Shown here one piece after another: positions 18,313 to 27,619 of a stretch of 64,000 nucleotides of DNA. A model generated the notes under the pieces. That model had not been told where the DNA came from and ran no database searches. It was given only the letters and a program-made list of their open reading frames with translations. Every line of letters starts with the position of its first letter. The first letter of the stretch is position 1. The stretch comes from JAMHWF01 sp964371405 (GTDB taxonomy: Bacteria; Pseudomonadota; Gammaproteobacteria; Burkholderiales; Burkholderiaceae_C), in the NCBI GenBank assembly GCA_964371405.1, contig CAYJLV010000006.1:62001-126000 (forward strand), given 5' to 3'. A program made the position numbers and the translations under genes.

Positions 18313-19047
18313 ATGTCGCTCGCGCTCAAGCTCGTACTGCTGCCGCTGCTGGTGGCGCAGGCACGCGCGGCGCGGCGCGGCGCACCCGTGCTGCCCGAAG
18401 CCGAGGGCCCGCGCGAAGGGCGCGTCGGTGACGGCGCCGCGGCGCTGCGCCTGTTGATCGCCGGCGACTCGTCGGCCGCCGGCGTCGGCGTCGCGCACCA
18501 GGACGCGGCGCTCGCCGGCTACCTGACGCGCGAGCTGCACCGCCACACGGGCGCGGCCGTGCACTGGTCGCTGCACGCGCGCAGCGGCTGCACGACGCGG
18601 CGCGTGCACGAGCTGCTGCGCGCAGCGGCGCTCGCCAGCGCCGACGTGGCGCTGCTCGTGACCGGCGTCAACGACGTGATCGAGCAGGTGCCGGTGCAGC
18701 GCGCCGTGCGCCAGCGCGCCGCGCTCGCCGACTGGCTGCTCGGCGACGGCCTGGCCGAGCACGTCGTCTTCGCGCCGCTGCCGCCGCTGCACCGCTTCCC
18801 GATGCTGCCCGAGCCGCTGCGCCGCGTGATGGGCGACGATGCGCGCCGCCACGACGAGGCGATGGCGCGCTGGGCGGCGACGCAGTCGCGCGTGACGCAT
18901 GCGCACTTTGACGTCGACCTCGACGCATCGGCGATGGCGGCCGACGGATTCCACCCTGGCGAGCCGGTCTACCGCTGCTGCGGCAGCGCCTTCGCCGAAC
19001 ACATCGCCACCCGCGTGTGGCCCACCCTGAAAGAGAGACGACGATGA
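18313..19047 (+). CDS. SGNH/GDSL hydrolase family esterase
   Basis: A 244-residue protein with an N-terminal hydrophobic segment (ALKLVLLPLLVAQ) that may act as an anchor or uncleaved signal. The SGNH blocks are present: LLIAGDSSAAGVGV with the nucleophile Ser (block I), VTGVNDVIEQVP with the Asn (block III), and DGFHPGEPVY with the Asp-x-x-His pair (block V). It is expected to hydrolyse an ester or thioester. Its place between the crotonase and SDR genes suggests a lipid substrate. The stop overlaps an ATG (ATGA at 19044) that begins a short linker frame. Confidence 0.86.
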   Translation: MSLALKLVLLPLLVAQARAARRGAPVLPEAEGPREGRVGDGAAALRLLIAGDSSAAGVGVAHQDAALAGYLTRELHRHTGAAVHWSLHARSGCTTRRVHELLRAAALASADVALLVTGVNDVIEQVPVQRAVRQRAALADWLLGDGLAEHVVFAPLPPLHRFPMLPEPLRRVMGDDARRHDEAMARWAATQSRVTHAHFDVDLDASAMAADGFHPGEPVYRCCGSAFAEHIATRVWPTLKERRR

Positions 19048-19130
19048 GCGATTCCGCACGGCCGCCCGAAGGGATCGCTCGCCCTCCCTCGGGGAGGTGG
19101 TCACGCAGTGACCGGAGGGTCGTCAAATGA
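19044..19130 (+). repeat. GC-rich palindromic insert forming a 28-codon linker frame, ATGA at both ends
   Basis: The frame starts with an ATG overlapping the hydrolase stop (ATGA, 19044-19047) and ends with a TGA overlapping the SDR start (ATGA, 19127-19130). Inside are CCTCCC-TC-GGGGAGG and GGTCAC-GCA-GTGACC hairpins. Two adjoining genes that normally would share one ATGA are thus separated by about 83 bases with ATGA at each side, as if an element had inserted and duplicated the tetranucleotide. The peptide (MSDSARPPEGIARPP...) has no recognisable domain. Confidence 0.55.
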
Positions 19131-19969
19131 CCGCAGCGCGCACACTCAAGGGACGCACCCTGTTCATCACCGGGGCGTCGCGCGGCATCGGCCTCGCCAT
19201 CGCGAAACGCGCCGCCGCCGACGGCGCCAACGTGGCGATCGCCGCCAAGACGGTCGACGAAAACCCGAAGCTGCCCGGCACGATCCACAGCGCCGCCGCC
19301 GAGATCGAGGCGGCCGGAGGCAAGGCGCTGCCGATCCAGTGCGACATCCGAGATGAGGCGAGCGTGCTGGCGGCGGTGGCGCAGACCGTCGAGCGCTTCG
19401 GCGGCATCGACATCCTCGTCAACAACGCCAGCGCGATCAGCCTGACGCCGACGGCGGCGACGCCGATGAAGCGCTTCGACCTGATGTTCGGCGTCAACGT
19501 GCGCGGCACCTACCTGTGCACGCAGGCCTGCCTGCCGCAGTTGATCAAGAGCGCCGAGGCCGGACGCAACCCGCACGTGCTCAACATGTCGCCGCCGCTG
19601 TCGATGCGCGAGCACTGGTTCAAGAACCATGTCGCCTACACGATGGCCAAGTACGGCATGAGCGAATGCACGCTCGGCCACGCCGGCGAGTTCCGGCACT
19701 ACGGGATCGGCGTCAACTCGCTGTGGCCGCGCACCGCGATCGCCACCGCCGCGCTGCAGATGATCCCGGGCGTCGACCCGAAGCGGTGCCGCAAGCCCGA
19801 GATCCTGGCCGACGCGGCGTACCTCGTGCTGACGAGCGACGCGAAAGCGACGACGGGCAACTTCTTCATCGACGACACGCTGCTGGCGCAGCATGGCATC
19901 ACCGATCTGGATCGCTATTCGGTGGCGCCGGGGACGACGAACTTCATTCCCGATTTCTTCGTCGACTGA
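19127..19969 (+). CDS. SDR family NAD(P)-dependent oxidoreductase
   Basis: A 280-residue short-chain dehydrogenase of the HSDL2-like type. The cofactor site is LFITGASRGIGLAIAKRAA (residues ~12-30), with NNAS at ~102 and the catalytic Ser/Tyr/Lys as NMSPPLS and YTMAK. The Lys-rich AAKTVDENPKLPGTIHSAA stretch near residue 40-58 is characteristic of this subgroup. The substrate is unknown but, at the end of a beta-oxidation operon, a fatty acyl or hydroxyacyl compound is plausible. The gene converges on the thioesterase gene with 127 bases between. Confidence 0.9.
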   Translation: MTAARTLKGRTLFITGASRGIGLAIAKRAAADGANVAIAAKTVDENPKLPGTIHSAAAEIEAAGGKALPIQCDIRDEASVLAAVAQTVERFGGIDILVNNASAISLTPTAATPMKRFDLMFGVNVRGTYLCTQACLPQLIKSAEAGRNPHVLNMSPPLSMREHWFKNHVAYTMAKYGMSECTLGHAGEFRHYGIGVNSLWPRTAIATAALQMIPGVDPKRCRKPEILADAAYLVLTSDAKATTGNFFIDDTLLAQHGITDLDRYSVAPGTTNFIPDFFVD

Positions 19970-20096
19970 ATTCACCGCGGCTGCGTTGACGCGCCCGGGA
20001 CGGGCGGGCCCGGACTCCGTTGAGCCAATTCTTGTTCACTCCGTCGGGGTTCCCCTGCCCCGCGCACACGCGCCGACGCGGCAACAGAGGAGGATT

Positions 20097-20534
20097 TCAA
20101 CCGGCCGGTATCTCCCGCGGCGTCCCGTCCGCATCGATCGCCACATAGGTCAGAGTCGCCTCCGTCACCTTGACGACCCGCAGCTCGGCCGGGTTGCGCT
20201 CGGCATAGACCTCGACGCGCATCGTGATCGATGTGCGCCCGATGCGCTCGACGTGGGCATAGAAGCTCAGCAGGTCGCCGATCGACACCGGCTGCTTGAA
20301 CAGGAACTCCCGGACCGCCACCGTCGCGATGCGGCCCTTGGCGATGCGCGCCGGCAGCACGGCGCCGGCCAGGTCGACCTGCGCCATGATCCAGCCGCCG
20401 AAGACATCGCCATTGGCGTTCGAATCGCCGGGCATCGGCATCACCCGCAGCACGAGTTCCCGATCCTGGGGCAGACTCAGCGGTGCGACGGCCGCGGCGC
20501 GGCTGTCGGTGTCGGTGCTCGAATCGGCGCTCAT
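20097..20534 (-). CDS. Acyl-CoA thioesterase, YciA-type hotdog protein
   Basis: A 145-residue single hotdog domain. The active-site segment MPGDSNANGDVFGGWIMAQVD (residues ~32-52) carries the Asn-Gly-Asp-x-Phe-Gly motif of YciA/BACH thioesterases. AVREFLFKQPVSIGDLLSFY and GRTSITMRVEVYAE complete the sheet. It hydrolyses acyl-CoA to free acid plus CoA and may relieve CoA sequestration. It is encoded opposite the beta-oxidation operon and divergent from the ABC exporter gene 51 bases away, so it is probably regulated separately. Confidence 0.9.
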   Translation of the reverse strand: MSADSSTDTDSRAAAVAPLSLPQDRELVLRVMPMPGDSNANGDVFGGWIMAQVDLAGAVLPARIAKGRIATVAVREFLFKQPVSIGDLLSFYAHVERIGRTSITMRVEVYAERNPAELRVVKVTEATLTYVAIDADGTPREIPAG

Positions 20535-20585
20535 CGGCCGTTCTCCTGAAATTCAGCTCGACGCATTCTTCCACGCCGGATCCCG

Positions 20586-22418
20586 ATGCGCACTTCCGCT
20601 TCCTCCCTGCCGCTGCCCGATGTCGCCGCCGGCGCCCCGCGCTCCGACTGGGCCACGCTGCGCCGCCTGCTGCCCTACCTGTGGCGCTACCGCTGGCGCG
20701 TCGGCATCGCGCTGGCCTTCCTCATCGCCGCGAAGGTCGCCAACGTCGGCGTGCCGCTGCTGCTCAAGGAGTTGGTCGACACCCTGTCGATCCCCGTGAA
20801 CGACCCGCGCGCGCTCGTCGTCGTGCCGGTCGGCCTGCTGCTGGCCTATGCCGGGCTGCGCCTGTCGACGTCGCTCTTCACCGAGCTGCGCGAACTCGTG
20901 TTCGCCAAAGCTACCGAGGGCACGGCGCGCAGCATCTCGCTGGCCGTGTTCCGACACCTGCATGCACTGAGCCTTCGCTTCCACCTCGAGCGGCAGACCG
21001 GCGGCATGACGCGCGACATCGAGCGCGGCACGCGCGCCGTGCACTCGCTGATCTCGTATTCGATCTACAGCATCCTGCCGACGATCATCGAAGTTGCGAT
21101 GGTGCTGACGCTGCTGGCCGTCAAGTTCGACGCCTGGTTCGCCTGGATCACGATCGCCGCGCTCGTCGTCTACATCGCGTTCACCGTCGCCGTCACCGAG
21201 TGGCGCACCCAGTTCCGGCGCCAGATGAACGAGCTCGACTCGTCGGCGCACACCAAGGCGATCGACTCGCTGCTGAACTACGAGACCGTCAAGTACTTCA
21301 ACAACGAGGACTTCGAGGCCCGGCGCTACGACGAAAGCCTCGAGCGCCTGCGCCGCGCGGCGCTCAAGAGCCAGACCACGCTGTCGGTGCTCAACACCGG
21401 CCAGCAGCTCATCATCGCCAGCGCGCTGGTCGCCATGCTCTGGCGCGCGACGCAAGGCGTCGTCGAGCAGCGCATGACGCTCGGCGACCTGGTGATGATC
21501 AACGCCTTCATGATCCAGCTCTACATCCCGCTGAATTTTCTCGGCGTGCTGTACCGCGAGATCAAGCAGAGCCTGACCGATCTCGACAAGATGTTCCGCC
21601 TGATCGAGCGCGAGCGCGAGATCGACGACAAGCCCGGCGCGCATCCGCTCGTCGTCACGCAGGGCGTCGTGCGTTTCGAGCACGTGAGCTTCGCCTACGA
21701 GGCGGCGCGCCCGATCCTGCACGACATGAGCTTCGAGATCCCGGCCGGCCGTACCGTTGCCGTCGTCGGCCCCTCGGGCGCCGGCAAGAGCACGCTGGCG
21801 CGGCTGCTCTACCGCTTCTACGACGTGAACGCCGGCCGCATCACGATCGACGGCCAGGATCTGCGCGACATCACGCAGGCCAGCCTGCGCCAGGCGATCG
21901 GCATCGTGCCGCAGGACACCGTGCTGTTCAACGACAGCGTGGAATACAACATCGCCTACGGCCGACCCGGCGCGAGCCGCGACGACGTCGTCGCCGCGGC
22001 GCAGGCGGCGCGCATCCACCAGTTCATCGCATCGACGCCCAAGGGCTACGACACCGTCGTCGGCGAGCGCGGCCTCAAGCTCTCGGGCGGCGAGAAGCAG
22101 CGCGTCGCGATCGCGCGCACGCTGCTCAAGGATCCGCCGATCCTGATCTTCGACGAGGCGACGTCGGCGCTCGACTCGGCCAACGAGCGCGCGATCCAGG
22201 ACGAGCTGCGCAGCGCCGCGCGCAACAAGACGGCGCTCGTCGTCGCGCACCGGCTCTCGACGGTGGTCGACGCGCACCAGATCCTCGTGATGCAGCACGG
22301 CCGCATCGTCGAGCGCGGCACGCACGCGCAGCTGCTCGCCGCCGGCGGCGCCTACGCCGAGATGTGGAACCTGCAGCAGAGCGACCGCGCCGAGGCCGAT
22401 ACCGCGGCGACGGCCTGA
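20586..22418 (+). CDS. ABC transporter permease/ATP-binding protein, ATM1/HMT1 type
   Basis: A 610-residue half-transporter. Residues ~40-330 form a six-helix type-1 exporter domain with the ATM1-type sequence SLRFHLERQTGGMTRDIERG and LLNYETVKYFNNEDFEARRY. Residues ~365-600 form the ATPase (Walker A VVGPSGAGKST, signature LSGGEKQRVAIART, Walker B ILIFDEATSALD). Relatives export glutathione-linked or heavy-metal conjugates across the inner membrane. It functions as a homodimer. No metal regulator is adjacent, so the substrate is open. Confidence 0.92.
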   Translation: MRTSASSLPLPDVAAGAPRSDWATLRRLLPYLWRYRWRVGIALAFLIAAKVANVGVPLLLKELVDTLSIPVNDPRALVVVPVGLLLAYAGLRLSTSLFTELRELVFAKATEGTARSISLAVFRHLHALSLRFHLERQTGGMTRDIERGTRAVHSLISYSIYSILPTIIEVAMVLTLLAVKFDAWFAWITIAALVVYIAFTVAVTEWRTQFRRQMNELDSSAHTKAIDSLLNYETVKYFNNEDFEARRYDESLERLRRAALKSQTTLSVLNTGQQLIIASALVAMLWRATQGVVEQRMTLGDLVMINAFMIQLYIPLNFLGVLYREIKQSLTDLDKMFRLIEREREIDDKPGAHPLVVTQGVVRFEHVSFAYEAARPILHDMSFEIPAGRTVAVVGPSGAGKSTLARLLYRFYDVNAGRITIDGQDLRDITQASLRQAIGIVPQDTVLFNDSVEYNIAYGRPGASRDDVVAAAQAARIHQFIASTPKGYDTVVGERGLKLSGGEKQRVAIARTLLKDPPILIFDEATSALDSANERAIQDELRSAARNKTALVVAHRLSTVVDAHQILVMQHGRIVERGTHAQLLAAGGAYAEMWNLQQSDRAEADTAATA

Positions 22419-22448
22419 GACGGCGGCGGCTGCGTACACTTCGCCGCC

Positions 22449-23420
22449 GTGGACACCCGCTGGCTCGAGGATTTCGTCAGCCTCGCCGAGACGCGCTCGT
22501 TCTCGCGCTCGGCCGTGCTGCGCCACGTCACGCAGCCGGCGTTCTCGCGCCGCATCCAGGCGCTCGAGGCCTGGGCCGGGCTCGACCTCGTCGACCGCTC
22601 GTCGTACCCGACGCGGCTGACTCCGGCCGGCGAGACCTTCCACGCGCAGGCGCTCGAGATCCTCGGCGCGGTGCAGGCCACGCGCAACCTGATGCGCAGC
22701 CACCAGGTGGCCGGCGGCGACGCGATCGACTTCGCCGTGCCGCACACGCTGGCGTTCACCTTCTTCCCGCACTGGGTCACCGATCTGCGCAAGCGCTTCG
22801 GCGCGATCAAGAGCCGGCTGACGGCGCTCAACGTGCACGACGCCGTGATCCATTTCACCGAGGGCCACTGCGACCTGCTGATCGCCTACCACCATGCGTC
22901 GCAGCCGCTGCAGATCAACCCCGAGCGCTACGAGATGCTGAGCCTGGGCAGCGATACGCTCGCGCCGTATGCCCGGGCCGACGCGCAGGGCGGCGCGTTG
23001 CACGCCCTGCCGGCGCCGGCAGGCGAGCGCGTGCCGTTCCTCGCCTATGCGCCGGGCGCCTACCTCGGCCAGCTCGTCGCGCTGATCGTCAAGCGCGCCG
23101 AGGAGCCGCTGAACCTCGACCCGATCTACGAGACCGACATGGCCGAGGGCCTGAAGGCGATGGCGCTCGAAGGCCATGGCCTCGCGTTCCTGCCCGGCAG
23201 CTCGGTCGCCAAGGAGGTGCGGGCGCGCCGCCTGGTGCGCGCCGCGCCGGCGGGCCGCTGCGAGCTGGCGATCGAGATCCGCATCTACCGCGAGCGGCCC
23301 GAGGTCGCGCGCCGCGTGCGCCCGGCCGCGCAGGCGCTGTGGGAGCACCTGCGCCGCGACGATGCGCCGGTCGGGGGCGCGAAGCTTGCGGCCCCGGCTC
23401 GGAGTCGAGACAAACCCTGA
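22449..23420 (+). CDS. LysR family transcriptional regulator
   Basis: A 323-residue regulator with GTG start. The helix-turn-helix lies at residues ~3-62 (WLEDFVSLAETRSFSRSA, QPAFSRRIQALEAWAGL, RLTPAGE). The C-terminal half (~90-300) is a periplasmic-binding-like effector domain. It lies 80 bases upstream of gltI on the same strand, so it is the likely regulator of the glutamate/aspartate transporter, with an amino acid as the possible co-inducer. LysR genes are usually divergent from their targets; the same orientation here suggests part of one transcript or an internal promoter. Confidence 0.9.
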   Translation: MDTRWLEDFVSLAETRSFSRSAVLRHVTQPAFSRRIQALEAWAGLDLVDRSSYPTRLTPAGETFHAQALEILGAVQATRNLMRSHQVAGGDAIDFAVPHTLAFTFFPHWVTDLRKRFGAIKSRLTALNVHDAVIHFTEGHCDLLIAYHHASQPLQINPERYEMLSLGSDTLAPYARADAQGGALHALPAPAGERVPFLAYAPGAYLGQLVALIVKRAEEPLNLDPIYETDMAEGLKAMALEGHGLAFLPGSSVAKEVRARRLVRAAPAGRCELAIEIRIYRERPEVARRVRPAAQALWEHLRRDDAPVGGAKLAAPARSRDKP

Positions 23421-23500
23421 GCCGGCACACGCCGATGGCCGGCGGGCGTGCCGCCTTCCTAGAATCGGTACTTCAGATCAATTCGTCAACGGAGTTCGAC

Positions 23501-24397
23501 ATGAACAAGAAGCCGATGTGGATCCTGGCCGCCGCACTGCTGACGGCGGGCTCGGTCCAGGCCCAGGACACGCTGGCCAAGGTCAAGGCCGGCGGCTCGA
23601 TCACGATGGGCGTGCGCGAGTCGTCCGGCGTGCTGTCGTACACGCTCGGCGGCAGCAAGTATGTCGGCTACCACGTCGCGATCTGCGAGGCCGCGATCGA
23701 GGACATCGAGAAGGCCATCGGTCGCAAGCTCGAGATCAAGTACCAGCCGGTGACGTCGCAGAACCGCATCCCGCTGGTGCAGAACGGCACCGTCGACCTG
23801 GAGTGCGGCTCGACGACGAACAACGCCACGCGCCAGAAGGACGTGAGCTTCGCCAACACCACCTTCGTCGAGGAAGTGCGCATGGCCGTCAAGGCCAACT
23901 CGGGCATCGCCTCGGTGGCCGACCTCAAGGGCAAGACGGTCGCCACGACGACGGGAACGACCTCGGTGCAGACGCTGCGCAAGAACAAGCGCGCGCAAGG
24001 TCTCGACTTCAAGGAATTGTTCGGCAAGGACCACGCCGACAGCTTCCTGCTCGTCGAGTCGGGCCGCGCCGACGCCTTCGTGATGGACGGCAGCCTGCTC
24101 GCCGGCCTGATCGCGCGTTCCAAGAACCCGGCCGACTACAAGATCGTCGGCGAGGTGCTGTCGGTCGAGCCGATCGCGATCATGGTGCGCAAGGACGATG
24201 CGGCGCTGCTCAAGAGCATCAACGGCACGATCGCGCGGCTGACGAAGTCGGGCGAGATCGGCAAGCTCTACGACAAGTGGTTCATGCAGCCGACGCCGCC
24301 GACCGGCGCGCGCGTCGGCCTGGCGATGAGCGACACGCTGAAAGACGCACTGAAGAACCCGAACAGCAACCCGATGGAAGACTACGCCGCGAAGTGA
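23501..24397 (+). CDS. gltI: Glutamate/aspartate ABC transporter substrate-binding protein
   Basis: A 298-residue periplasmic protein with a signal peptide (~1-22, cleavage SVQA-QD). Family 3 solute-binding signatures include GGSITMGVRESSGVLSY, the GYHVAICEAAIEDIEKAIG strand, VDLECGSTTNNATRQKDVSF and GKTVATTTGTTSVQTL. This matches E. coli GltI (DEBP), which binds L-glutamate and L-aspartate. GGAG precedes the ATG at 23501. It delivers ligand to the GltJ/GltK permeases encoded directly downstream. Confidence 0.93.
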   Translation: MNKKPMWILAAALLTAGSVQAQDTLAKVKAGGSITMGVRESSGVLSYTLGGSKYVGYHVAICEAAIEDIEKAIGRKLEIKYQPVTSQNRIPLVQNGTVDLECGSTTNNATRQKDVSFANTTFVEEVRMAVKANSGIASVADLKGKTVATTTGTTSVQTLRKNKRAQGLDFKELFGKDHADSFLLVESGRADAFVMDGSLLAGLIARSKNPADYKIVGEVLSVEPIAIMVRKDDAALLKSINGTIARLTKSGEIGKLYDKWFMQPTPPTGARVGLAMSDTLKDALKNPNSNPMEDYAAK

Positions 24398-24473
24398 CGC
24401 GCGTGCTCCCGACTGCCGCCGCGCCGCCTGCCGGCGCGGCGTCCCGACAACCCGAAGTGGAACGTCAGCCGCC

Positions 24474-25178
24474 ATGACCTGGGACTGGCAGGTCTTCCTG
24501 CAGGACACCGGCGCCGGCGAGACCTATCTCGACTGGATGCTCTCGGCGTGGGGCTGGACGATGTCGGTCTCGCTGCTCGCGCTGGCCGTCGCGCTCGTCG
24601 TCGGCTCGCTGATGGGCATCCTGCGCACCGTGCCGAGCCGCGCGCTCGTGTTCGTCGGCAACGCCTGGACCGAGCTGTTCCGCAACATCCCGCTGCTGGT
24701 CCAGATCTTCCTCTGGTACCACGTCATCCCGCAGATCTGGCGCCCGCTGCAGGCGGTGCCGAGTTTCGTGCTCGTCGTCGTCGCGCTGGGCTTCTTCACG
24801 TCGGCACGCATTTCCGAGCAGGTCAAGGCCGGCATCCAGAGCCTGCCGCGCGGCCAGCGTCATGCCGGCCTCGCGATGGGCCTGACGCTGCCGCAGACCT
24901 ACCGCTACGTGCTGCTGCCGATGGCGTTTCGCATCGTCATCCCGCCGCTGACCAGCGAGTCGATGAACATCGTCAAGAACTCGTCGGTCGCGTTCGCCGT
25001 CAGCATCGCCGAGCTGACGATGTTCGCGATGCAGGCGCAGGAGGAAACCTCGCGCGGCGTCGAGGTCTACCTCGCCGTGACGGCACTGTATTTCGTCTCG
25101 GCCTTCGCGATCAACCGCGCGATGCTGTTCGTCGAGTCGCGCGTGCAGGTGCCGGGGATGATCGGAGTCGCGAAGTGA
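24474..25178 (+). CDS. gltJ: Glutamate/aspartate ABC transporter permease GltJ
   Basis: A 234-residue inner-membrane protein of the HisM/GlnP family with about five helices. The coupling-loop motif is GIQSLPRGQRHAGLAMGLTLPQTYRYVLLP (residues ~120-150), and FRNIPLLVQIFLWY is typical of polar amino-acid permeases. It pairs with GltK to form the translocation pore. It starts 76 bases after gltI. Its stop overlaps the gltK GTG (GTGA). Confidence 0.93.
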   Translation: MTWDWQVFLQDTGAGETYLDWMLSAWGWTMSVSLLALAVALVVGSLMGILRTVPSRALVFVGNAWTELFRNIPLLVQIFLWYHVIPQIWRPLQAVPSFVLVVVALGFFTSARISEQVKAGIQSLPRGQRHAGLAMGLTLPQTYRYVLLPMAFRIVIPPLTSESMNIVKNSSVAFAVSIAELTMFAMQAQEETSRGVEVYLAVTALYFVSAFAINRAMLFVESRVQVPGMIGVAK

Positions 25179-25843
25179 GCGCGCTCGACTTCTCGTTCCT
25201 GAACTGGGGCGTGATCTCGGGCTTCGTGCTCAAGGGCTTCGCGTTCTCGGTGCAGCTCACGCTGATCGCGATGCTGGGCGGCATCGCGCTGGGCACGGTG
25301 CTCGCGCTGATGCGCCTGTCGGGCAAGCCGTTCCTCGTCTGGCCGGCGGCGTTCTACGTCAACACGCTGCGCTCGATCCCGCTGGTGATGGTGATCCTGT
25401 GGTTCTTCCTGCTGATCCCGCTGCTGATCGGCCGGCCGATGGGCGCCGAGTTGTCGGCCATCGTCACCTTCACCATTTTCGAGGCGGCCTACTACTCCGA
25501 GATCATGCGCGCGGGCATCCAGTCGGTGCCGCGCGGCCAGGTGCACGCCGGCTACGCCGTCGGCATGACCTATGGCCAGACGATGCAGCTCATCGTGCTG
25601 CCGCAGGCGTTCCGCAACATGCTGCCGGTGCTGCTGACGCAGACGATCATCCTGTTCCAGGACACATCGCTCGTCTATGCGATCGGCGCCTACGACCTGT
25701 TGAAGGGCTTCGAGGTCGCCGGCAAGAACTTCAACCGGCCGGTCGAGACCTACCTCGTCGCGGCCGTCGTCTACTTCGCGGTCTGCTTCAGCCTGTCAAT
25801 GCTGGTGCGTCGGCTGCAGCAAAGAATCGCGATCCTCAGATGA
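25175..25843 (+). CDS. gltK: Glutamate/aspartate ABC transporter permease GltK
   Basis: A 222-residue polar amino-acid permease starting at a GTG that overlaps the gltJ stop by four bases. Key segments are NTLRSIPLVMVILWFF and the coupling loop AGIQSVPRGQVHAGYAVGMTYGQTMQLIVLPQAFRN. QDTSLVYAIGAYDLLK near the C-terminus is diagnostic of GltK. The longer open frame upstream overlaps gltJ and has no family similarity. It forms the heteromeric channel with GltJ and is energised by GltL. Confidence 0.92.
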   Translation: MSALDFSFLNWGVISGFVLKGFAFSVQLTLIAMLGGIALGTVLALMRLSGKPFLVWPAAFYVNTLRSIPLVMVILWFFLLIPLLIGRPMGAELSAIVTFTIFEAAYYSEIMRAGIQSVPRGQVHAGYAVGMTYGQTMQLIVLPQAFRNMLPVLLTQTIILFQDTSLVYAIGAYDLLKGFEVAGKNFNRPVETYLVAAVVYFAVCFSLSMLVRRLQQRIAILR

Positions 25844-25850
25844 GGCCGTC

Positions 25851-26585
25851 ATGATCGACATCAAGAACGTCAGCAAGTGGTACGGCAGCTTCCAGGTGCT
25901 GACCGACTGCACCACGTCGATCCGCAAGGGCGAGGTCGTCGTCGTCTGTGGGCCGTCGGGCTCGGGCAAGTCGACGCTGATCAAGACCGTCAACGCCCTC
26001 GAGCCGTTCCAGCAGGGCGATGTCGTCGTCGACGGCGTCTCGATCGCCGACCCGAAGACCAATCTGCCGAAGCTGCGCGCGCGCGTCGGCATGGTGTTCC
26101 AGCACTTCGAGCTGTTCCCGCACCTCTCCGTCACCGAGAACCTGACGCTGGCGCAGGTCAAGGTGCTCGACCGCGGCAAGGACGAGGCCTTGAAGCGCGG
26201 CCTCAAGATGCTCGACCGCGTCGGCCTCATGGCGCACAAGGACAAGTTCCCCGGCCAGCTCTCGGGCGGCCAGCAGCAGCGCGTCGCGATCGCGCGCGCG
26301 CTGTCGATGGACCCGATCGTGATGCTGTTCGACGAGCCGACCTCGGCGCTCGACCCCGAGATGGTCGGCGAAGTGCTCGACGTGATGGTCAAGCTCGCGC
26401 ACGAAGGCATGACGATGATGGTCGTCACGCACGAGATGGGTTTTGCGAAGAAGGTCAGCCACCGCGTCATCTTCATGGACGCCGGGCGCATCGTCGAGGA
26501 CTGTGCGCGCGACGAGTTCTTCGGCAACCCGGACGCGCGCTCGCCGCGCGCGAAGGACTTCCTGTCGAAGATCCTGCAGCACTGA
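25851..26585 (+). CDS. gltL: Glutamate/aspartate ABC transporter ATP-binding protein
   Basis: A 244-residue ATPase of the GlnQ/GltL type. Walker A is GPSGSGKST (residues ~33-41), the Q-loop VFQHFELFPHLSVTENL, signature LSGGQQQRVAIARAL, Walker B VMLFDEPTSALDPE and switch His VTHEMGFA. It begins seven bases after gltK. Its TGA shares one base with the ATG of the next gene (TGATG), which belongs to a different transporter type, so the amino-acid and BtuCDF-like transporters appear to be in one transcript. Confidence 0.93.
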   Translation: MIDIKNVSKWYGSFQVLTDCTTSIRKGEVVVVCGPSGSGKSTLIKTVNALEPFQQGDVVVDGVSIADPKTNLPKLRARVGMVFQHFELFPHLSVTENLTLAQVKVLDRGKDEALKRGLKMLDRVGLMAHKDKFPGQLSGGQQQRVAIARALSMDPIVMLFDEPTSALDPEMVGEVLDVMVKLAHEGMTMMVVTHEMGFAKKVSHRVIFMDAGRIVEDCARDEFFGNPDARSPRAKDFLSKILQH

Positions 26586-27619
26586 TGCCGATCCGCAGCG
26601 CGGCGCCGCCGGGCGCTCGACGCGCGCTCGTCGTGTGGGCCGCGCTGGCCCTGCTCGCGCTCGCCGCGCTGGCCACGGCCGCCGCCTGCGGCACGCGCGG
26701 CTGCGATTGGCGCCAGCCGCTCGATGCGCTCACCGGCGGCGGCGATGCGCTGCTGCGCGAGATCGTGCTGCGGCTGCGCCTGCCGCGTGCGCTGACGGGT
26801 TTTGCCGTCGGCGGGCTGCTGGCGCTGGCCGGCGCGCTGATGCAGGTGCTGCTGCGCAACCCGCTCGCCGACCCCTACGTGCTCGGCGTCTCGGGCGGCG
26901 CGTCGCTCGCCGCGCTGCTCGCGCTCTCGGCCGGTGCGGGCGGCGTCGCGCTGCTCGGAGCGTCGTGGGCCGGCGCCGTGCTGGCGATCGTGCTGCTGTT
27001 CGCGCTCGGCGCACGCAGCGAGCGCGCGCCCGGCCTGCAGGGTGCGAGCGAGGCGCCGACGCGACTGCTGCTCACCGGCGTGATACTGGCTTCGGGCTGG
27101 GGCGCGCTGATCACGCTGGTGCTCGCGCTGGCGCCTGACGCGCAGTTGCGCAGCATGCTGTTCTGGCTGATCGGCGAACTCTCGGGCGCCACGCCGTGGG
27201 GCGCGCCGCTGGCGGCGCTGGCCGTCGCTCTGGCGATCGGCGTCGCGCTGGCGCGACCGCTCAACGTGCTGCTTCAGGGCGATGCGCGCGCCTTCTCGCT
27301 CGGCGTCGACGTGCGGCGGCTGCGCGCCGGCGTGTGCCTCGTCGCGGCCGCGGCGACGGCGTTCGCCGTCACGGCGGCCGGCAGCATCGGCTTCGTCGGC
27401 CTGCTGGTGCCGCACGCCGTGCGTCGCGTCACCGGCAACGACCAGCGCGTGCTGCTGCCGGCCTGCGCGCTGGCCGGCGGCGCGCTCGTCGTCGCCGCCG
27501 ACACGCTGGCACGCACCGTGATCGCGCCGCAGCAGCTGCCCGTCGGCGCGATCATGGCGCTGGTCGGCGCGCCGGCCTTCCTGTGGCTGCTGCTGCGCGG
27601 CAGCCGGGTGCCGCGATGA
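26585..27619 (+). CDS. FecCD/BtuC-type ABC transporter permease
   Basis: A 344-residue inner-membrane protein with about ten hydrophobic helices. Diagnostic FecCD stretches are RLRLPRALTGFAVGGLLALAG, QVLLRNPLADPYVLGVSGGASL, GSIGFVGLLVPHAVRRVTGND (the coupling region) and LPVGAIMALVGAPAFLWLL. The family imports vitamin B12 or Fe-siderophores. A periplasmic binding protein that looks BtuF-like lies two genes down, favouring a corrinoid. The start overlaps the gltL stop (TGATG), so there is no room for a cobalamin riboswitch directly upstream. Confidence 0.9.
   Translation: MPIRSAAPPGARRALVVWAALALLALAALATAAACGTRGCDWRQPLDALTGGGDALLREIVLRLRLPRALTGFAVGGLLALAGALMQVLLRNPLADPYVLGVSGGASLAALLALSAGAGGVALLGASWAGAVLAIVLLFALGARSERAPGLQGASEAPTRLLLTGVILASGWGALITLVLALAPDAQLRSMLFWLIGELSGATPWGAPLAALAVALAIGVALARPLNVLLQGDARAFSLGVDVRRLRAGVCLVAAAATAFAVTAAGSIGFVGLLVPHAVRRVTGNDQRVLLPACALAGGALVVAADTLARTVIAPQQLPVGAIMALVGAPAFLWLLLRGSRVPR

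Noticed and set aside
20553..23348. A 931-codon minus-strand frame opposite the ABC exporter and LysR gene
   Set aside because: No recognisable domain and fully covered by two well-supported plus-strand genes.
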